Both the position numbers and the translations under genes were made by a program. From Nitrospirota bacterium (GTDB taxonomy: Bacteria > Nitrospirota > Thermodesulfovibrionia > UBA6902 > DSMQ01), in the NCBI GenBank assembly GCA_016212185.1, contig JACRGX010000044.1, forward strand, positions 1 through 58,577: a DNA stretch of 58,577 nt, written 5' to 3'. Below, in pieces: positions 1 through 7,735 of this stretch (position 1 is the stretch's first letter; each line of letters starts with the position of its first letter). The notes beneath the pieces were generated by a model. The model was not told the origin of the DNA and did not search any database. It saw only the letters and a program-made list of their open reading frames with translations.

Positions 1-117
1 AAGGTAAATCCGCTTGATGCAGAAACCAAGGCAGTAGTTTCAAAACTTTTAAGAAATATGCCGACCGGACCTGTCATGACAGGAGGCGGCAGAAGGGTTG
101 TCCCTATAGGCTATTAA
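1..117 (+). CDS. C-terminal end of an unidentified protein
   Basis: An open frame enters from the left edge and gives 38 residues, ending in a Gly/Arg-rich tail (TGGGRRVVPIGY) at a TAA. The 5' part lies outside the window, so no family can be assigned. It is 46 bp upstream of the CsgG-family lipoprotein gene on the same strand, so the two may be co-transcribed. CsgG-type genes often sit beside other small lipoprotein genes, but nothing in these residues proves that here. Confidence 0.55.
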   Translation, partial: KVNPLDAETKAVVSKLLRNMPTGPVMTGGGRRVVPIGY

Positions 118-163
118 CTGATTTATTTAAAAAATAAATATAAAAATTTAAGGAGAAGATGAA

Positions 164-1132
164 ATGCTTAAACAAATAAGTGGACTGATGATTACTGTTT
201 TGTTCGCCGTAAACTTAAGCGGCTGCGCAGCAACTATAAGCGGTTCAGTGAAAGATGACACTACCGTAACTGACGCCTCAAAGGAATTACAGCAGACAGA
301 GAAAGATGTGCAGGCATATAAAGGTCCGAAACTGAGGGTCGGTGTTGTCAATTTTCAAAACAAGACTCCGTCCAGAGTTATGGGCATTGGCGAGTCGGCG
401 GCGGATATACTTGGGACAATCCTTCAAAAAACAAGCCGTTTTATCGTTGTCCCGACGCAGGACCTTCAGTCTGTGCTTGAACAGCAGAAATTCGGCGCTT
501 CAGGCTTGGTAAACCCTGATACTGCAGCAAAAATGGGACAAATACTTGGCTTGAATGCACTTGTTACAGGTGCCATAACCGCTTATTCCGAGGCAGAAGA
601 GGGGAAAGACTTTGTACTTTATCAGCAGAAAGAACAAATAGCCCGCGTGACGGTTGATTACAGGGTAGTTGATACAACTACCGGTGTACAGATAATGGCA
701 GACTCAGGCGCGGGTATTTATAGAAAGACGACCAGTCAGGTGGCAGGAATGGGTTCAAAATCAACATATGATACTGACCTGCGTGATGGAGCGCTCAGGG
801 ATGCCCTGACAAAGGCAATGATTAATATGATGAAACAGCTCGGAACGAGAAAATGGGCAGGCCGGATAGCGCATGCAAAGGGCGACCAGATATTCATTAA
901 CGCCGGGCAGAAATCCGGCATAAATACCGGAGACAAGCTTCAAGTTTACAGGCCGGGTGAAGAAATAATAGACCCTGTAACCAAAATAAAACTCGGTGTT
1001 ACGGAAACCAAGATAGGAGAGCTTGTAATCACAAGGAATGATATGGGCGATAATAATGATTTATCGCTTGCAAGCCCCTCCTCAGGCAGGGGTTTCCAGG
1101 TTGGCGATATAGTGAAGCTTAAGGAAGATTGA
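164..1132 (+). CDS. CsgG-family outer-membrane lipoprotein
   Basis: 322 aa. A signal peptide ends in the lipobox LSGC (Cys21), so the mature protein should be lipidated. Residues about 55-225 fit the CsgG/curli-assembly fold: a VGVVNFQNKTP strand near residue 60, then ADILGTILQKT and a G-rich LVTGAITAYSE strand. Residues about 230-322 (GDQIFINAGQKSGINTGD ... GFQVGDIVKL) resemble the C-terminal domain of FlgT-like proteins. No curli genes (csgA, B, E or F) are visible, so a general envelope role is likelier than curli secretion. The ATG has a strong ribosome site (aaggag) 8 bases upstream. Family assignment is confident; the substrate is unknown. Confidence 0.85.
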   Translation: MLKQISGLMITVLFAVNLSGCAATISGSVKDDTTVTDASKELQQTEKDVQAYKGPKLRVGVVNFQNKTPSRVMGIGESAADILGTILQKTSRFIVVPTQDLQSVLEQQKFGASGLVNPDTAAKMGQILGLNALVTGAITAYSEAEEGKDFVLYQQKEQIARVTVDYRVVDTTTGVQIMADSGAGIYRKTTSQVAGMGSKSTYDTDLRDGALRDALTKAMINMMKQLGTRKWAGRIAHAKGDQIFINAGQKSGINTGDKLQVYRPGEEIIDPVTKIKLGVTETKIGELVITRNDMGDNNDLSLASPSSGRGFQVGDIVKLKED

Positions 1133-1154
1133 TGCGGCTGGAATTTTGAATCAG

Positions 1155-1928
1155 CTATTGCCTTGAAATAAGATTGCTGAAGGGATATCTAATAGATTTT
1201 ACTGTCTTATTTTCGTGTCTGATTGGTTTAAAATAGTCTGCAGGAATTGCTGTATTCAGAATCGGATTTTTTATAGTTATTTCCAGCACGGATGACGGAT
1301 GAAAAACTATCCTCATTTTTCCGGGAATTTTTCCCGAGAAATCTGAAAATCTCATCTCCATGTATTGCATTCCGCCCATATAAGTATAAATAGCAGTATT
1401 TAAAAGCGTGTTTTTATCAAAGGAATACTTGCTTGCAAGTTCAACAACTCCGTCATCTGTTTTAAATACGTAAAGGATATATTTGCCTTCCGACTCTTCA
1501 AATCTGTAAATATGACCCTCCTCAGGGAGGTCATTAAGCGAAACAATGGGGAGTTTTCCCTCAAAAAGGATATTTGTATGCGGAACATATGCCTGAACAA
1601 TTCCGTTTGACATTGTTGTTTCCATTAAATTATTACCCTTAGAGCTGAAAATGCGTAAATTTAATGCATCGGGAGACATAAAGGCAAGTATGCCGTCAAA
1701 CCTGCCAATAAGCTCATTGTCTTTGAAGGTCCTTACGGCAACTTCAGACCTCAGCGTCTTGATATCCTTGAAAACAATAGCATCCCTAAGAGTTTCAACA
1801 GATACAGGTCTGCCGGGAAAATTATTTTCTGATTGCTTTTGCGGCTGCGAAGAAGCGCAGGAAATGATACACAAGATTATGAGAATGACACCTGTTTTTA
1901 TTGAGGTGTTTCTCATGACGGCGGACAC
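1155..1928 (-). CDS. Outer-membrane lipoprotein, LolA/LolB- or DUF4292-like
   Basis: 257 aa from a GTG start at 1928, chosen because a G-rich stretch lies 6 bases upstream; an ATG four codons in is the alternative. A hydrophobic signal ends in IISC, a lipobox. The rest is a run of alternating beta strands (VAVRTFKDNELIGRFDG ... LNLRIFSSKG ... KMRIVFHPSSVLEITIKNP) as in the half-barrel lipoprotein-carrier fold of LolA/LolB and DUF4292. The length and strand order fit, but no diagnostic motif allows a firm lolB call. It converges with the CsgG-family gene, 22 bp away. Function, probably envelope lipid or lipoprotein handling, is inferred. Confidence 0.6.
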   Translation of the reverse strand: MSAVMRNTSIKTGVILIILCIISCASSQPQKQSENNFPGRPVSVETLRDAIVFKDIKTLRSEVAVRTFKDNELIGRFDGILAFMSPDALNLRIFSSKGNNLMETTMSNGIVQAYVPHTNILFEGKLPIVSLNDLPEEGHIYRFEESEGKYILYVFKTDDGVVELASKYSFDKNTLLNTAIYTYMGGMQYMEMRFSDFSGKIPGKMRIVFHPSSVLEITIKNPILNTAIPADYFKPIRHENKTVKSIRYPFSNLISRQ

Positions 1929-2044
1929 TTATGACCCCCCCGTTTACCAATTAAACACATTAATAAAAATATTATGCATTGATTAAATTTAAGATATTAT
2001 ATATTATGATTTTTAAAAAGTAAATATATTTTTATGACTGTGCT

Positions 2045-2110
2045 TGTCATTCCCGCAAGCGAAGCGCGTCGGGAATCGTTTAGGAAAGATTCCGGACAAG
2101 CCGGAATGAC
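2045..2110. repeat. GTCATTCC-family dispersed palindromic repeat
   Basis: Begins tgtcattcccgcaagcg and ends ccggacaagccggaatgac, so the ends are complementary. Closely related copies lie at 24599-24673, 45885-45954 and 49529-49598. More diverged members are at 18888-18953, 23180-23300, 34554-34614, 40712-40783 and 51507-51551. Most are intergenic; two are inside genes. Confidence 0.85.
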
Positions 2111-2118
2111 GAGTTAGA

Positions 2119-2151
2119 TACCTCGCCCCGAAATGTCGGAACTGCGAGGTA
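2119..2151 (+). promoter_or_regulatory. Nested hairpin in the mtaB leader
   Basis: Perfect 8-bp arms tacctcgc / gcgaggta enclose a second small stem (ccga / tcgg). It ends 18 bases before the mtaB ATG and directly follows a dispersed repeat. It could act on the mRNA leader or simply be the edge of the repeat. Confidence 0.35.
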
Positions 2152-2169
2152 GTTCATTGGAAAAATCTC

Positions 2170-3459
2170 ATGAAAATTTCCATTTCAACATTGGGATGCA
2201 AGGTAAATCAGGCTGAGAGCGCCTCAATTGAAGGTATACTGAGAGGGCAGGGGCATGAAGTCGTCCAGCCCTTTCAGTACCTAAGCCCGGATGTATGCAT
2301 AATCAACACCTGTACAGTTACTGCAAAGAGTGATTATCAGTCAAGACAGTTGATCAGAAGGGCGGTCAGAACCGGGGCCAAGGTAATTGCCACAGGCTGT
2401 TACGCACAGTTACGACATGATGAGTTGTCCGGGATAGCAGGTGTAAGCCTGATACTTGGAAATTCATTAAAAGAAAAACTGCCTGAATACATTGATAAGT
2501 TGTCAGCAGGTGTAAATACGCCGGCGCTGTCAGATAATTCCACTTATCCGCCGCTTACATTACAACCATATTTTTCCCGCAGGGCGAGGGCCTTTCTCAA
2601 GATACAGGACGGATGTAATTTTTCCTGTTCGTATTGCGCTGTTCCTATGGCAAGGGGAAAAAGCCGGAGTTTAAGCCATGAAGATGTTTTACATTCAGTT
2701 AAGATGCGTGCCGCTGATGGTTTTAAGGAAATAGTTTTGACCGGAGTTCATATTGGAAATTATGGACTGGATTTGCGTCCAAAAATTTCATTAGTGGAAA
2801 TTGTGGATAATATTGTAAAGAAATATTCCTCAGTGCGAATAAGGCTGAGTTCAATTGAGCCTCAGGAATTTAAAAAAGAATTATTATCGCTGATTAATTT
2901 AAAATCAGTCTGTCCCCACATTCATATTCCGCTTCAAAGCGGCTCTGATAATGTGCTGGAACTGATGAATAGAAGATATAGCGCTGTTTTCTTCAAGGAT
3001 CTTGTTAACTGTATTGTTGCAACCTGCCCGCAGATTTCAATTGGTACGGACGTGATTGTAGGCTTTCCCGGAGAAACCGAAAAGAATTTTAAAGATACCA
3101 TTAAAATACTTACCGAGCTGCCGCTGAGTTATATCCATGTTTTTCCGTATTCAAAGAGGAAAGGAACCGCTGCCGAAGCAATGCCCGGACATATTGACAG
3201 CGCAGTTAAGCGCAAGCGGCTGGCAACAGTTATGGAACTTGCTGAAATTAAGAAAAATATATATAAGTCAAAGCACTTAGGCGGGATACTTGATGTAATA
3301 GTTGAAAATAAGTCACAAACATCTGGTTTTTATTCCGGTACATCAGATAATTACCTCAAGGTTTTGATTGAAGGGGACAACCTGACTGTTGGCGAAAGAA
3401 TACAAGTAAAGGCAGTTTCTTTTACAAAGAAAGGGTTGCACACAGTACTGTTTCAATAG
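2170..3459 (+). CDS. mtaB: tRNA t6A37 methylthiotransferase MtaB
   Basis: 429 aa, the usual MtaB length. This radical-SAM enzyme converts t6A37 of ANN-decoding tRNAs to ms2t6A37. The N-terminal methylthiotransferase domain carries the three cysteines of the auxiliary [4Fe-4S] cluster (Cys10 in STLGCKVNQAES, Cys48 in INTCTV, Cys77 in ATGCYAQ). The radical-SAM motif CxxxCxxC is at Cys149/153/156 (CNFSCSYC). The GCKVNQ N-terminus and the IRLSSIEPQE and GTDVIVGFPGE blocks match the MtaB branch rather than MiaB or RimO. A C-terminal TRAM-like region follows (about 360-429). The ribosome site is weak (ggaaaaa), and a hairpin precedes the gene. Confidence 0.95.
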   Translation: MKISISTLGCKVNQAESASIEGILRGQGHEVVQPFQYLSPDVCIINTCTVTAKSDYQSRQLIRRAVRTGAKVIATGCYAQLRHDELSGIAGVSLILGNSLKEKLPEYIDKLSAGVNTPALSDNSTYPPLTLQPYFSRRARAFLKIQDGCNFSCSYCAVPMARGKSRSLSHEDVLHSVKMRAADGFKEIVLTGVHIGNYGLDLRPKISLVEIVDNIVKKYSSVRIRLSSIEPQEFKKELLSLINLKSVCPHIHIPLQSGSDNVLELMNRRYSAVFFKDLVNCIVATCPQISIGTDVIVGFPGETEKNFKDTIKILTELPLSYIHVFPYSKRKGTAAEAMPGHIDSAVKRKRLATVMELAEIKKNIYKSKHLGGILDVIVENKSQTSGFYSGTSDNYLKVLIEGDNLTVGERIQVKAVSFTKKGLHTVLFQ

Positions 3460-3814
3460 CTACACTAATACTCCTAACTTTTTGATTTTTATGATTTTTC
3501 AAACCTGCCTAAAAATTGTGCAATCCTTGAAAGAGCCTTATTGCAAGCCGATTGGAAAGGGGCAGCACCCTTGATAATCACACCTTTTAAACATTAGCCG
3601 TGAATACCTTATGTCTGATAAGATATATTATGTAAAATTAGAGAGTATGAGCTCAGTGTACACGTAATATAAACAATGTCATTCTCCAACTTGATCGGGG
3701 AATCAATAAGTTGTTATAACTACTGAATCCGCCAGTTAAACCGGTGGATGACAAATTGACATGTGCAGGTTTTTAATTTTAATGAAAATTGCTGAAGAAT
3801 AGGAATATTTTGAA
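3460..3814. other. Intergenic, no gene recognised
   Basis: A+T-rich spacer with no convincing frame on either strand. It holds a fragment related to the GTCATTCC family (near 3677-3704, with cattctccaacttgatcggggaatc) and a short imperfect stem around 3726-3748. It separates mtaB from the toxin-antitoxin pair and marks the left edge of an A+T-rich patch. Confidence 0.4.
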
Positions 3815-4174
3815 TTATTGCCTCTTTTTGGCTTTCCACACACTGTGGAACGTGTCATGCATGACAATAGTTAAACCTGACCAGTCACTCTCATTAAATA
3901 AGTTCATTGCCTTAATTACTTTTTGGTGAATTTTCAGCCTATTAGGCTGTTTAAGGCGTACAATCAAGATACCATTGTTTTTTTCATTCCTTTTTTGCAC
4001 AAAACCTTTATCTGTGGAAATCAGAAGCCTTTCATCCTTCTTAACCATTTCCCATATAACATCGTCAGTCATGCCTTCATCTGCTGTACCACGAATGTCT
4101 TTAACTTCATGCCCAATCCTGCGTAATTCTTTAACAGTCATTGCAGGAATGTTTTCATCCACAAAAATTTTCAT
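3815..4174 (-). CDS. DUF5615 PIN-like toxin
   Basis: 119 aa. The N-terminus MKIFVDENIP has the acidic pair typical of PIN-like DUF5615 proteins, followed by a GHEVKDIRG strand and RLLISTDKGF, whose Asp is a likely metal ligand. These proteins are predicted RNases of type II toxin-antitoxin modules. The gene overlaps the upstream DUF433 gene by 4 bp, which is the standard arrangement for this pair and supports translational coupling. Catalytic activity is inferred from the family and is not proven. It sits on the minus strand in an A+T-rich accessory patch. Confidence 0.85.
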   Translation of the reverse strand: MKIFVDENIPAMTVKELRRIGHEVKDIRGTADEGMTDDVIWEMVKKDERLLISTDKGFVQKRNEKNNGILIVRLKQPNRLKIHQKVIKAMNLFNESDWSGLTIVMHDTFHSVWKAKKRQ

Positions 4175-4404
4175 ACAACTACTTCGTCCGGAATGACCTG
4201 ATCTTCTGTCAGCGAAGCAGCATATTCAATACAGGCGAGGATATCTTCATGTTTAAGAGAAGGATATTCCTTAATGAGATCTTCAATAGTATCTCCATTC
4301 GCTAACATATGCAAAATCTGGTGAACAGGGATACGTGTCCCTTTGATACATGCCTGTCCATGACAAATCTGCGGATTAATTGTTATGCGTTCAACCATAA
4401 CCAT
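4171..4404 (-). CDS. DUF433 antitoxin
   Basis: 77 aa. It contains the DUF433 signature GQACIKGTRIPVHQILHML followed by a helix and EDILACIEYAA. DUF433 is a small winged-helix-like DNA-binding domain that pairs with PIN-like toxins, and here the toxin gene overlaps its stop by 4 bp. An A/T-rich promoter region with a ggaggg ribosome site lies upstream at about 4405-4440. As usual for type II modules, the antitoxin comes first and probably represses the operon. Confidence 0.88.
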   Translation of the reverse strand: MVMVERITINPQICHGQACIKGTRIPVHQILHMLANGDTIEDLIKEYPSLKHEDILACIEYAASLTEDQVIPDEVVV

Positions 4405-4794
4405 CCCTCCTCTATTATTTATTGTCTGTAATATATTATATTTTATATAAAAATTTCTACTTTTTCTATGATAATTTTCCCCGCCCTACCCCTTATCATT
4501 AACAAATAGCCTCTTTTAGCCTCTTGTAAATTGCGCATAAATCAGTCACTCAGGCGGGCAGGTTTTAAGCCGGAGTTGTAGGGTTTCCCGTGAAAACAGA
4601 AACTATTTTTCAGCAGTCCCAAGTTTTCACTTTAACTGTTATTTTTGCTTTAGTTATATATTAATAATTCTTATAAAATATATAGTTTTTATAAAAAACC
4701 TTGACAAATCTGGGGGGAGTAGTGTAAGACATATTAGTATAATTCCCTATGTGACAACACTTGGGAAACCTAAAAATTTTTAGAATAACAACAG
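4405..4794. other. A+T-rich intergenic region
   Basis: Divergent spacer between the antitoxin gene and the lipoprotein gene. It has no convincing frame. A TATAAT hexamer at about 4737-4742 is a possible -10 element for the plus-strand gene, but no good -35 lies 16-18 bases before it: the nearest TTGACA is about 31 bases away. There is nothing else I can name. Confidence 0.35.
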
Positions 4795-4841
4795 CCTCAA
4801 AGGTCAAGTAAATTCCATTGGAATTTACTTGACCTTTGAGG
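4795..4841. promoter_or_regulatory. Perfect 23-bp inverted repeat with a 1-base centre
   Basis: Left arm 4795-4817 (cctcaaaggtcaagtaaa ...), centre t at 4818, right arm 4819-4841, with no mismatch. As RNA it would form a very stable hairpin, ending about 6 bases before the ribosome site of the lipoprotein gene at 4864. It is not followed by a T-run, so it is not an ordinary terminator. It may be an operator, an RNA stability element or a mobile-element scar. Confidence 0.75.
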
Positions 4842-4863
4842 ACAGATAAGGAGAGTGGGAATT

Positions 4864-5514
4864 ATGAGAAAGCGCATAGGTATATCAATTACAATTGGGT
4901 TTGCTCTTTTTTGTTTTTCTTGCACACATATGATAGCGACAAGAATGAGTGAAAATTACTGGAAGAAACCGAACACTTCAATCTTGCTTGAGACAAATGA
5001 TATTATAGTTTTCTCTATGACACCAACCGAATTTCAGGTGTCTGGAGGCTCCTGGCATTCTGAAACAAATTCTTATATTTTCTCTGACAGATTTTTTGAG
5101 GTGTTATCTAATCTTGAAAACGTCCCTTCACTTCCTAAGGACTTAAATTTCCAATTTGTGAAAGATATACCATCAGAATGGAAAGAAAAATTGAAACAAG
5201 GGGTGTTTGAAAGAGGTAATGCAACTATATATTATAAAGCTCCTGATAGCAAATTTAAATATCTTGGTTTTGCAGCTTATTCTCAAAAAGAGAAAGAAAA
5301 ACAATTAAAAGTATTAAGGACATTTGATAAAAAAAATTATAAGGTCTTACAAGATTTAGACCCTTCTGGCACACGCCAGATGACACAGGTTGGTGCTTAC
5401 AAAGTAGGAGTAGCATCAATGCTGATAGGAGCCTTTATAGATAATAGTAGAATAGATTTCTTTTGGACAGGCCATGATAAGAACTTTAAGGTAAAAACAT
5501 TTAGTTTAGAGTAA
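4864..5514 (+). CDS. Unknown lipoprotein
   Basis: 216 aa from the ATG at 4864, chosen because aaggagag lies 9 bases upstream; a GTG at 4855 falls too close to that site. The N-terminus is a signal peptide with a lipobox (FCFSC). The remainder is soluble, rich in Lys and aromatic residues, with a hydrophobic strand GAYKVGVASMLIGAFIDNSRIDFFW near the end. I recognise no family. It is preceded by a perfect 47-bp hairpin and lies in an A+T-rich patch with a toxin-antitoxin pair and an FRG-domain gene, so recent acquisition is plausible. Its job is unknown. Confidence 0.65.
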   Translation: MRKRIGISITIGFALFCFSCTHMIATRMSENYWKKPNTSILLETNDIIVFSMTPTEFQVSGGSWHSETNSYIFSDRFFEVLSNLENVPSLPKDLNFQFVKDIPSEWKEKLKQGVFERGNATIYYKAPDSKFKYLGFAAYSQKEKEKQLKVLRTFDKKNYKVLQDLDPSGTRQMTQVGAYKVGVASMLIGAFIDNSRIDFFWTGHDKNFKVKTFSLE

Positions 5515-5987
5515 ATTTTTTTATTGAATGCTGAGCTACAGATGTTTGTTTTGTATGTCATTATTCTTCAGGGTTTATAAATAAAATCTACTAATTTTTA
5601 TATAGCCCGTTTTGTACTTAAAGGTGAAGCAGGATAAATATTGTCTTCGATAGTAAATGATCTTCTTACTGAGAGATGAAGATGGCAGCGGAGAGAGGAA
5701 AATGGATGCAGGTTTTTATTCTTCACTTAAGGAAAATTGTAGAATAAAAAGAGGCAGCAACCTAACAAAACGCTACTTGAACGAGTGCCAAAGGTCGCTT
5801 TTTGGACTGAGGATATTTTCAGTCTGCAAAACGTCTTTATCCTTTCTCATATCTTACGGTGGCACTCGTCAGTCATCAGAGCGTTATTTATATATTTGTT
5901 GACATTGTCATCTAACCGGTCTCAAAGATTGTGACTACAACATATAGGGGCAACAGAAAATTGAAAGAAACAAAGGTGGTGCAACAA
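5515..5987. other. Intergenic region with attC-like imperfect cruciform
   Basis: 473 bases without a convincing gene; an 81-codon frame at 5657-5902 has no ribosome site and no protein-like composition. From about 5764 to 5887 two nested inverted pairs can be seen: aacgct with agcgtt outside, and acgagtgcca with tggcactcgt inside. The left end begins cctaac, which fits the conserved RYYYAAC box of integron attC sites, but the right end gttattt fits its partner box poorly. The structure is visible; its identity as an attC is doubtful. Confidence 0.3.
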
Positions 5988-7208
5988 ATGACAAAAATAA
6001 CAGAGTTAAAAGTTGAGCGTTGGAAAGAAATAAGACATATATTTGAGATGTTCAGTTATAAATGGGTTTTCCGAGGCCAGCGCGAAAGCACATGGCAGTT
6101 AAGCACTCCGTTCAAAAGAATTGTAGATGGTTTTAATTTTGGGAGAAATGGTAATGGCAGGAAAAATCACTTAAAAAAACTAGAACTTGATATTTTAAAA
6201 AATTTTAAGGCACGTGCCCACCATTATCTAAATAATCTTCCAAATGATAATAATTATTTGGAGTGGTTTTCTTTACTGATACACCATGGTGCTCCGAGCA
6301 GGTTTTTAAACTGGACAAGATCACCATACGTAGCAAGTTATTTTGCTCTTGAAGATACTACTAAAGATTCAAAAAAAACGAACGGTGAAATAGACTGGTC
6401 TGCCGATAATAAGAGCTGTGCTGTCTGGGCATTAAATCTGGAATGGTGTGAAAAAGAGGCATTTAAAACTTTAAGAAAGTGGATGAAGAATAAAAATGTC
6501 TTTATTTTTAATCGTCTTAAGGATGTTATTTTTAATAACGATATCCCATTTGTTGTGCCTGTTAAGCCATCACGACTAAATGAAAGAATAACAATTCAAC
6601 AGGGTATTTTATTGTGTGTTGGTAATTCAGAATCTAATATGGAGGACAATTTAAAAGGATATAGCAATATTAAGAATAATATAATAAAAATAATAATTCC
6701 AAAAGCTGTATGGATAGACGGCTTAATGGAACTGAACAGAATGAATATCAATAGAGCCACTTTATTCCCTGGAATTGATGGTTTTGCAGAATCTTTAGGC
6801 AAGACATCTATCCCCACATATTGGTATGAACAACATTCACATATTCCAAAGAACCAGCAGGATGGTTTATCACGATTTTTAGGATGTAACCGTACATTTT
6901 ATATTACCACACCAAATGTCTCGGGTATGTTACATGATATGACAAAGCCTTTTAATGATAGAGACATAAATATCGAATCTATAATACAAACTCAGTTGTC
7001 TCATTCACAGCAATGGGTTTTTGATGTACAATTGAAGAAAAAATATAATAATTCTAAAGCCATTAAGCTCATTAAATTTGAATTAGATCCAATTGCATGC
7101 AAAGAAGAAAATATAAGTTCTAAATTATGTGGTAAATACAGATGCAAGGAAGCGTTTTGCAAAGAAAAAATTTTTGAAGGGGTAGAAAACAGAAACAGGA
7201 AAACTTAA
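5988..7208 (+). CDS. FRG-domain protein with C-terminal ACT-like domain
   Basis: 406 aa from the ATG at 5988, chosen because aaggtggt lies 8 bases upstream; a GTG at 5931 in the same frame has no such site. FRG domain, about residues 20-285: FRGQ at 28-31, HHGAPSRFLNWTRSP at 99-113, SYFALED, and the closing TLFPGIDGFAESLG. Residues about 302-372 read as an ACT domain (TFYITTPNVSGMLHDMTKPF, then NDRDINIESI), the usual ligand-binding beta-alpha fold. A short Cys-containing tail follows. FRG domains have an unknown, possibly ADP-ribosyltransferase-like, activity and recur in accessory and defence loci. The ACT fusion is my reading of the sequence and has not been confirmed by a search. Base composition is more A+T-rich than in the housekeeping genes here. 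Confidence 0.75.
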   Translation: MTKITELKVERWKEIRHIFEMFSYKWVFRGQRESTWQLSTPFKRIVDGFNFGRNGNGRKNHLKKLELDILKNFKARAHHYLNNLPNDNNYLEWFSLLIHHGAPSRFLNWTRSPYVASYFALEDTTKDSKKTNGEIDWSADNKSCAVWALNLEWCEKEAFKTLRKWMKNKNVFIFNRLKDVIFNNDIPFVVPVKPSRLNERITIQQGILLCVGNSESNMEDNLKGYSNIKNNIIKIIIPKAVWIDGLMELNRMNINRATLFPGIDGFAESLGKTSIPTYWYEQHSHIPKNQQDGLSRFLGCNRTFYITTPNVSGMLHDMTKPFNDRDINIESIIQTQLSHSQQWVFDVQLKKKYNNSKAIKLIKFELDPIACKEENISSKLCGKYRCKEAFCKEKIFEGVENRNRKT

Positions 7209-7376
7209 CAATTGATGGGATTTCCATCCGCCTGCTTGTAACAGTGCAGTGAAATTGAACCACGGTACACTTTTTTGGCAGGTGATTAGTTTCAGTAGTG
7301 CAAATCAGTTTTTTTGCTGTCTGATGAGCTTCAGTGGTTCTATTCGCTGACTTCTACGTTCGCCTGAAAATGAAAG

Positions 7377-7520
7377 ATGAAACACCTTCTTCACATCTTT
7401 TGTATGTGGGTGGAAAAAGTCTTTGGCGTATCAGCATGGAAGGTTCTCGTTGGGATAATAGTTTTGATTGTTCTTATTGGGATTTGGGACAGTCTGTCGA
7501 GTAATCGGCAACGCAAATAA
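7377..7520 (+). CDS. Possible 47-aa single-span membrane peptide
   Basis: Short frame from ATG 7377 to TAA 7518-7520. The N-terminal part is amphipathic (MKHLLHIFCMWVEKVF). A clean hydrophobic span follows at about residues 22-37 (KVLVGIIVLIVLIGIWDS), then a basic tail (SSNRQRK), which suggests one membrane helix. An internal ATG at residue 10 is an alternative start. The ribosome site is weak (gaaag). Composition and topology look real for a small membrane protein, but chance cannot be excluded. It follows the FRG-ACT gene on the same strand by 168 bp. Confidence 0.3.
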   Translation: MKHLLHIFCMWVEKVFGVSAWKVLVGIIVLIVLIGIWDSLSSNRQRK

Positions 7521-7735
7521 AAAAATCCTGAAAGACTGGAAATTCGATTTGTGGTTCTGATCAATGCAACGCGGAGGACCGCACGCGTTAACCTGGATGT
7601 TCTCCATTCAATTTCTCAGATTATTGACTCGTAGGTGGAATAAACAATGTAACTCGTCTTTTTTATACCCTCCCCCTACCCCTTCATTTTTCGCTTGACA
7701 AGCAATAACATATAAGTGGGTTTGGGGGTTTTCCC
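7521..7735. other. Spacer at right edge of the A+T-rich patch
   Basis: No convincing gene. Together with 7209-7376 it makes up the 527-base interval after the FRG-ACT gene, of which only the short frame at 7377-7520 looks protein-like. The last 60 bases hold C-rich words (accctccccctacccc) related to the GC-rich repeat family. Confidence 0.35.

Noticed and set aside
164-1132. Curli secretion channel CsgG proper
   Set aside because: Only the domain match is visible; csgA, csgB, csgE and csgF are missing and the C-terminal FlgT-like part differs from E. coli CsgG.
5657-5902. 81-codon open frame between the lipoprotein and FRG-ACT genes
   Set aside because: No ribosome site and no protein-like composition; it runs through the imperfect cruciform. 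Not listed as a gene.
7370-7504. 44-codon frame overlapping the membrane peptide candidate
   Set aside because: It overlaps 7377-7520 in another frame, lacks a ribosome site and has no hydrophobic or domain-like pattern. The other frame is a better candidate.
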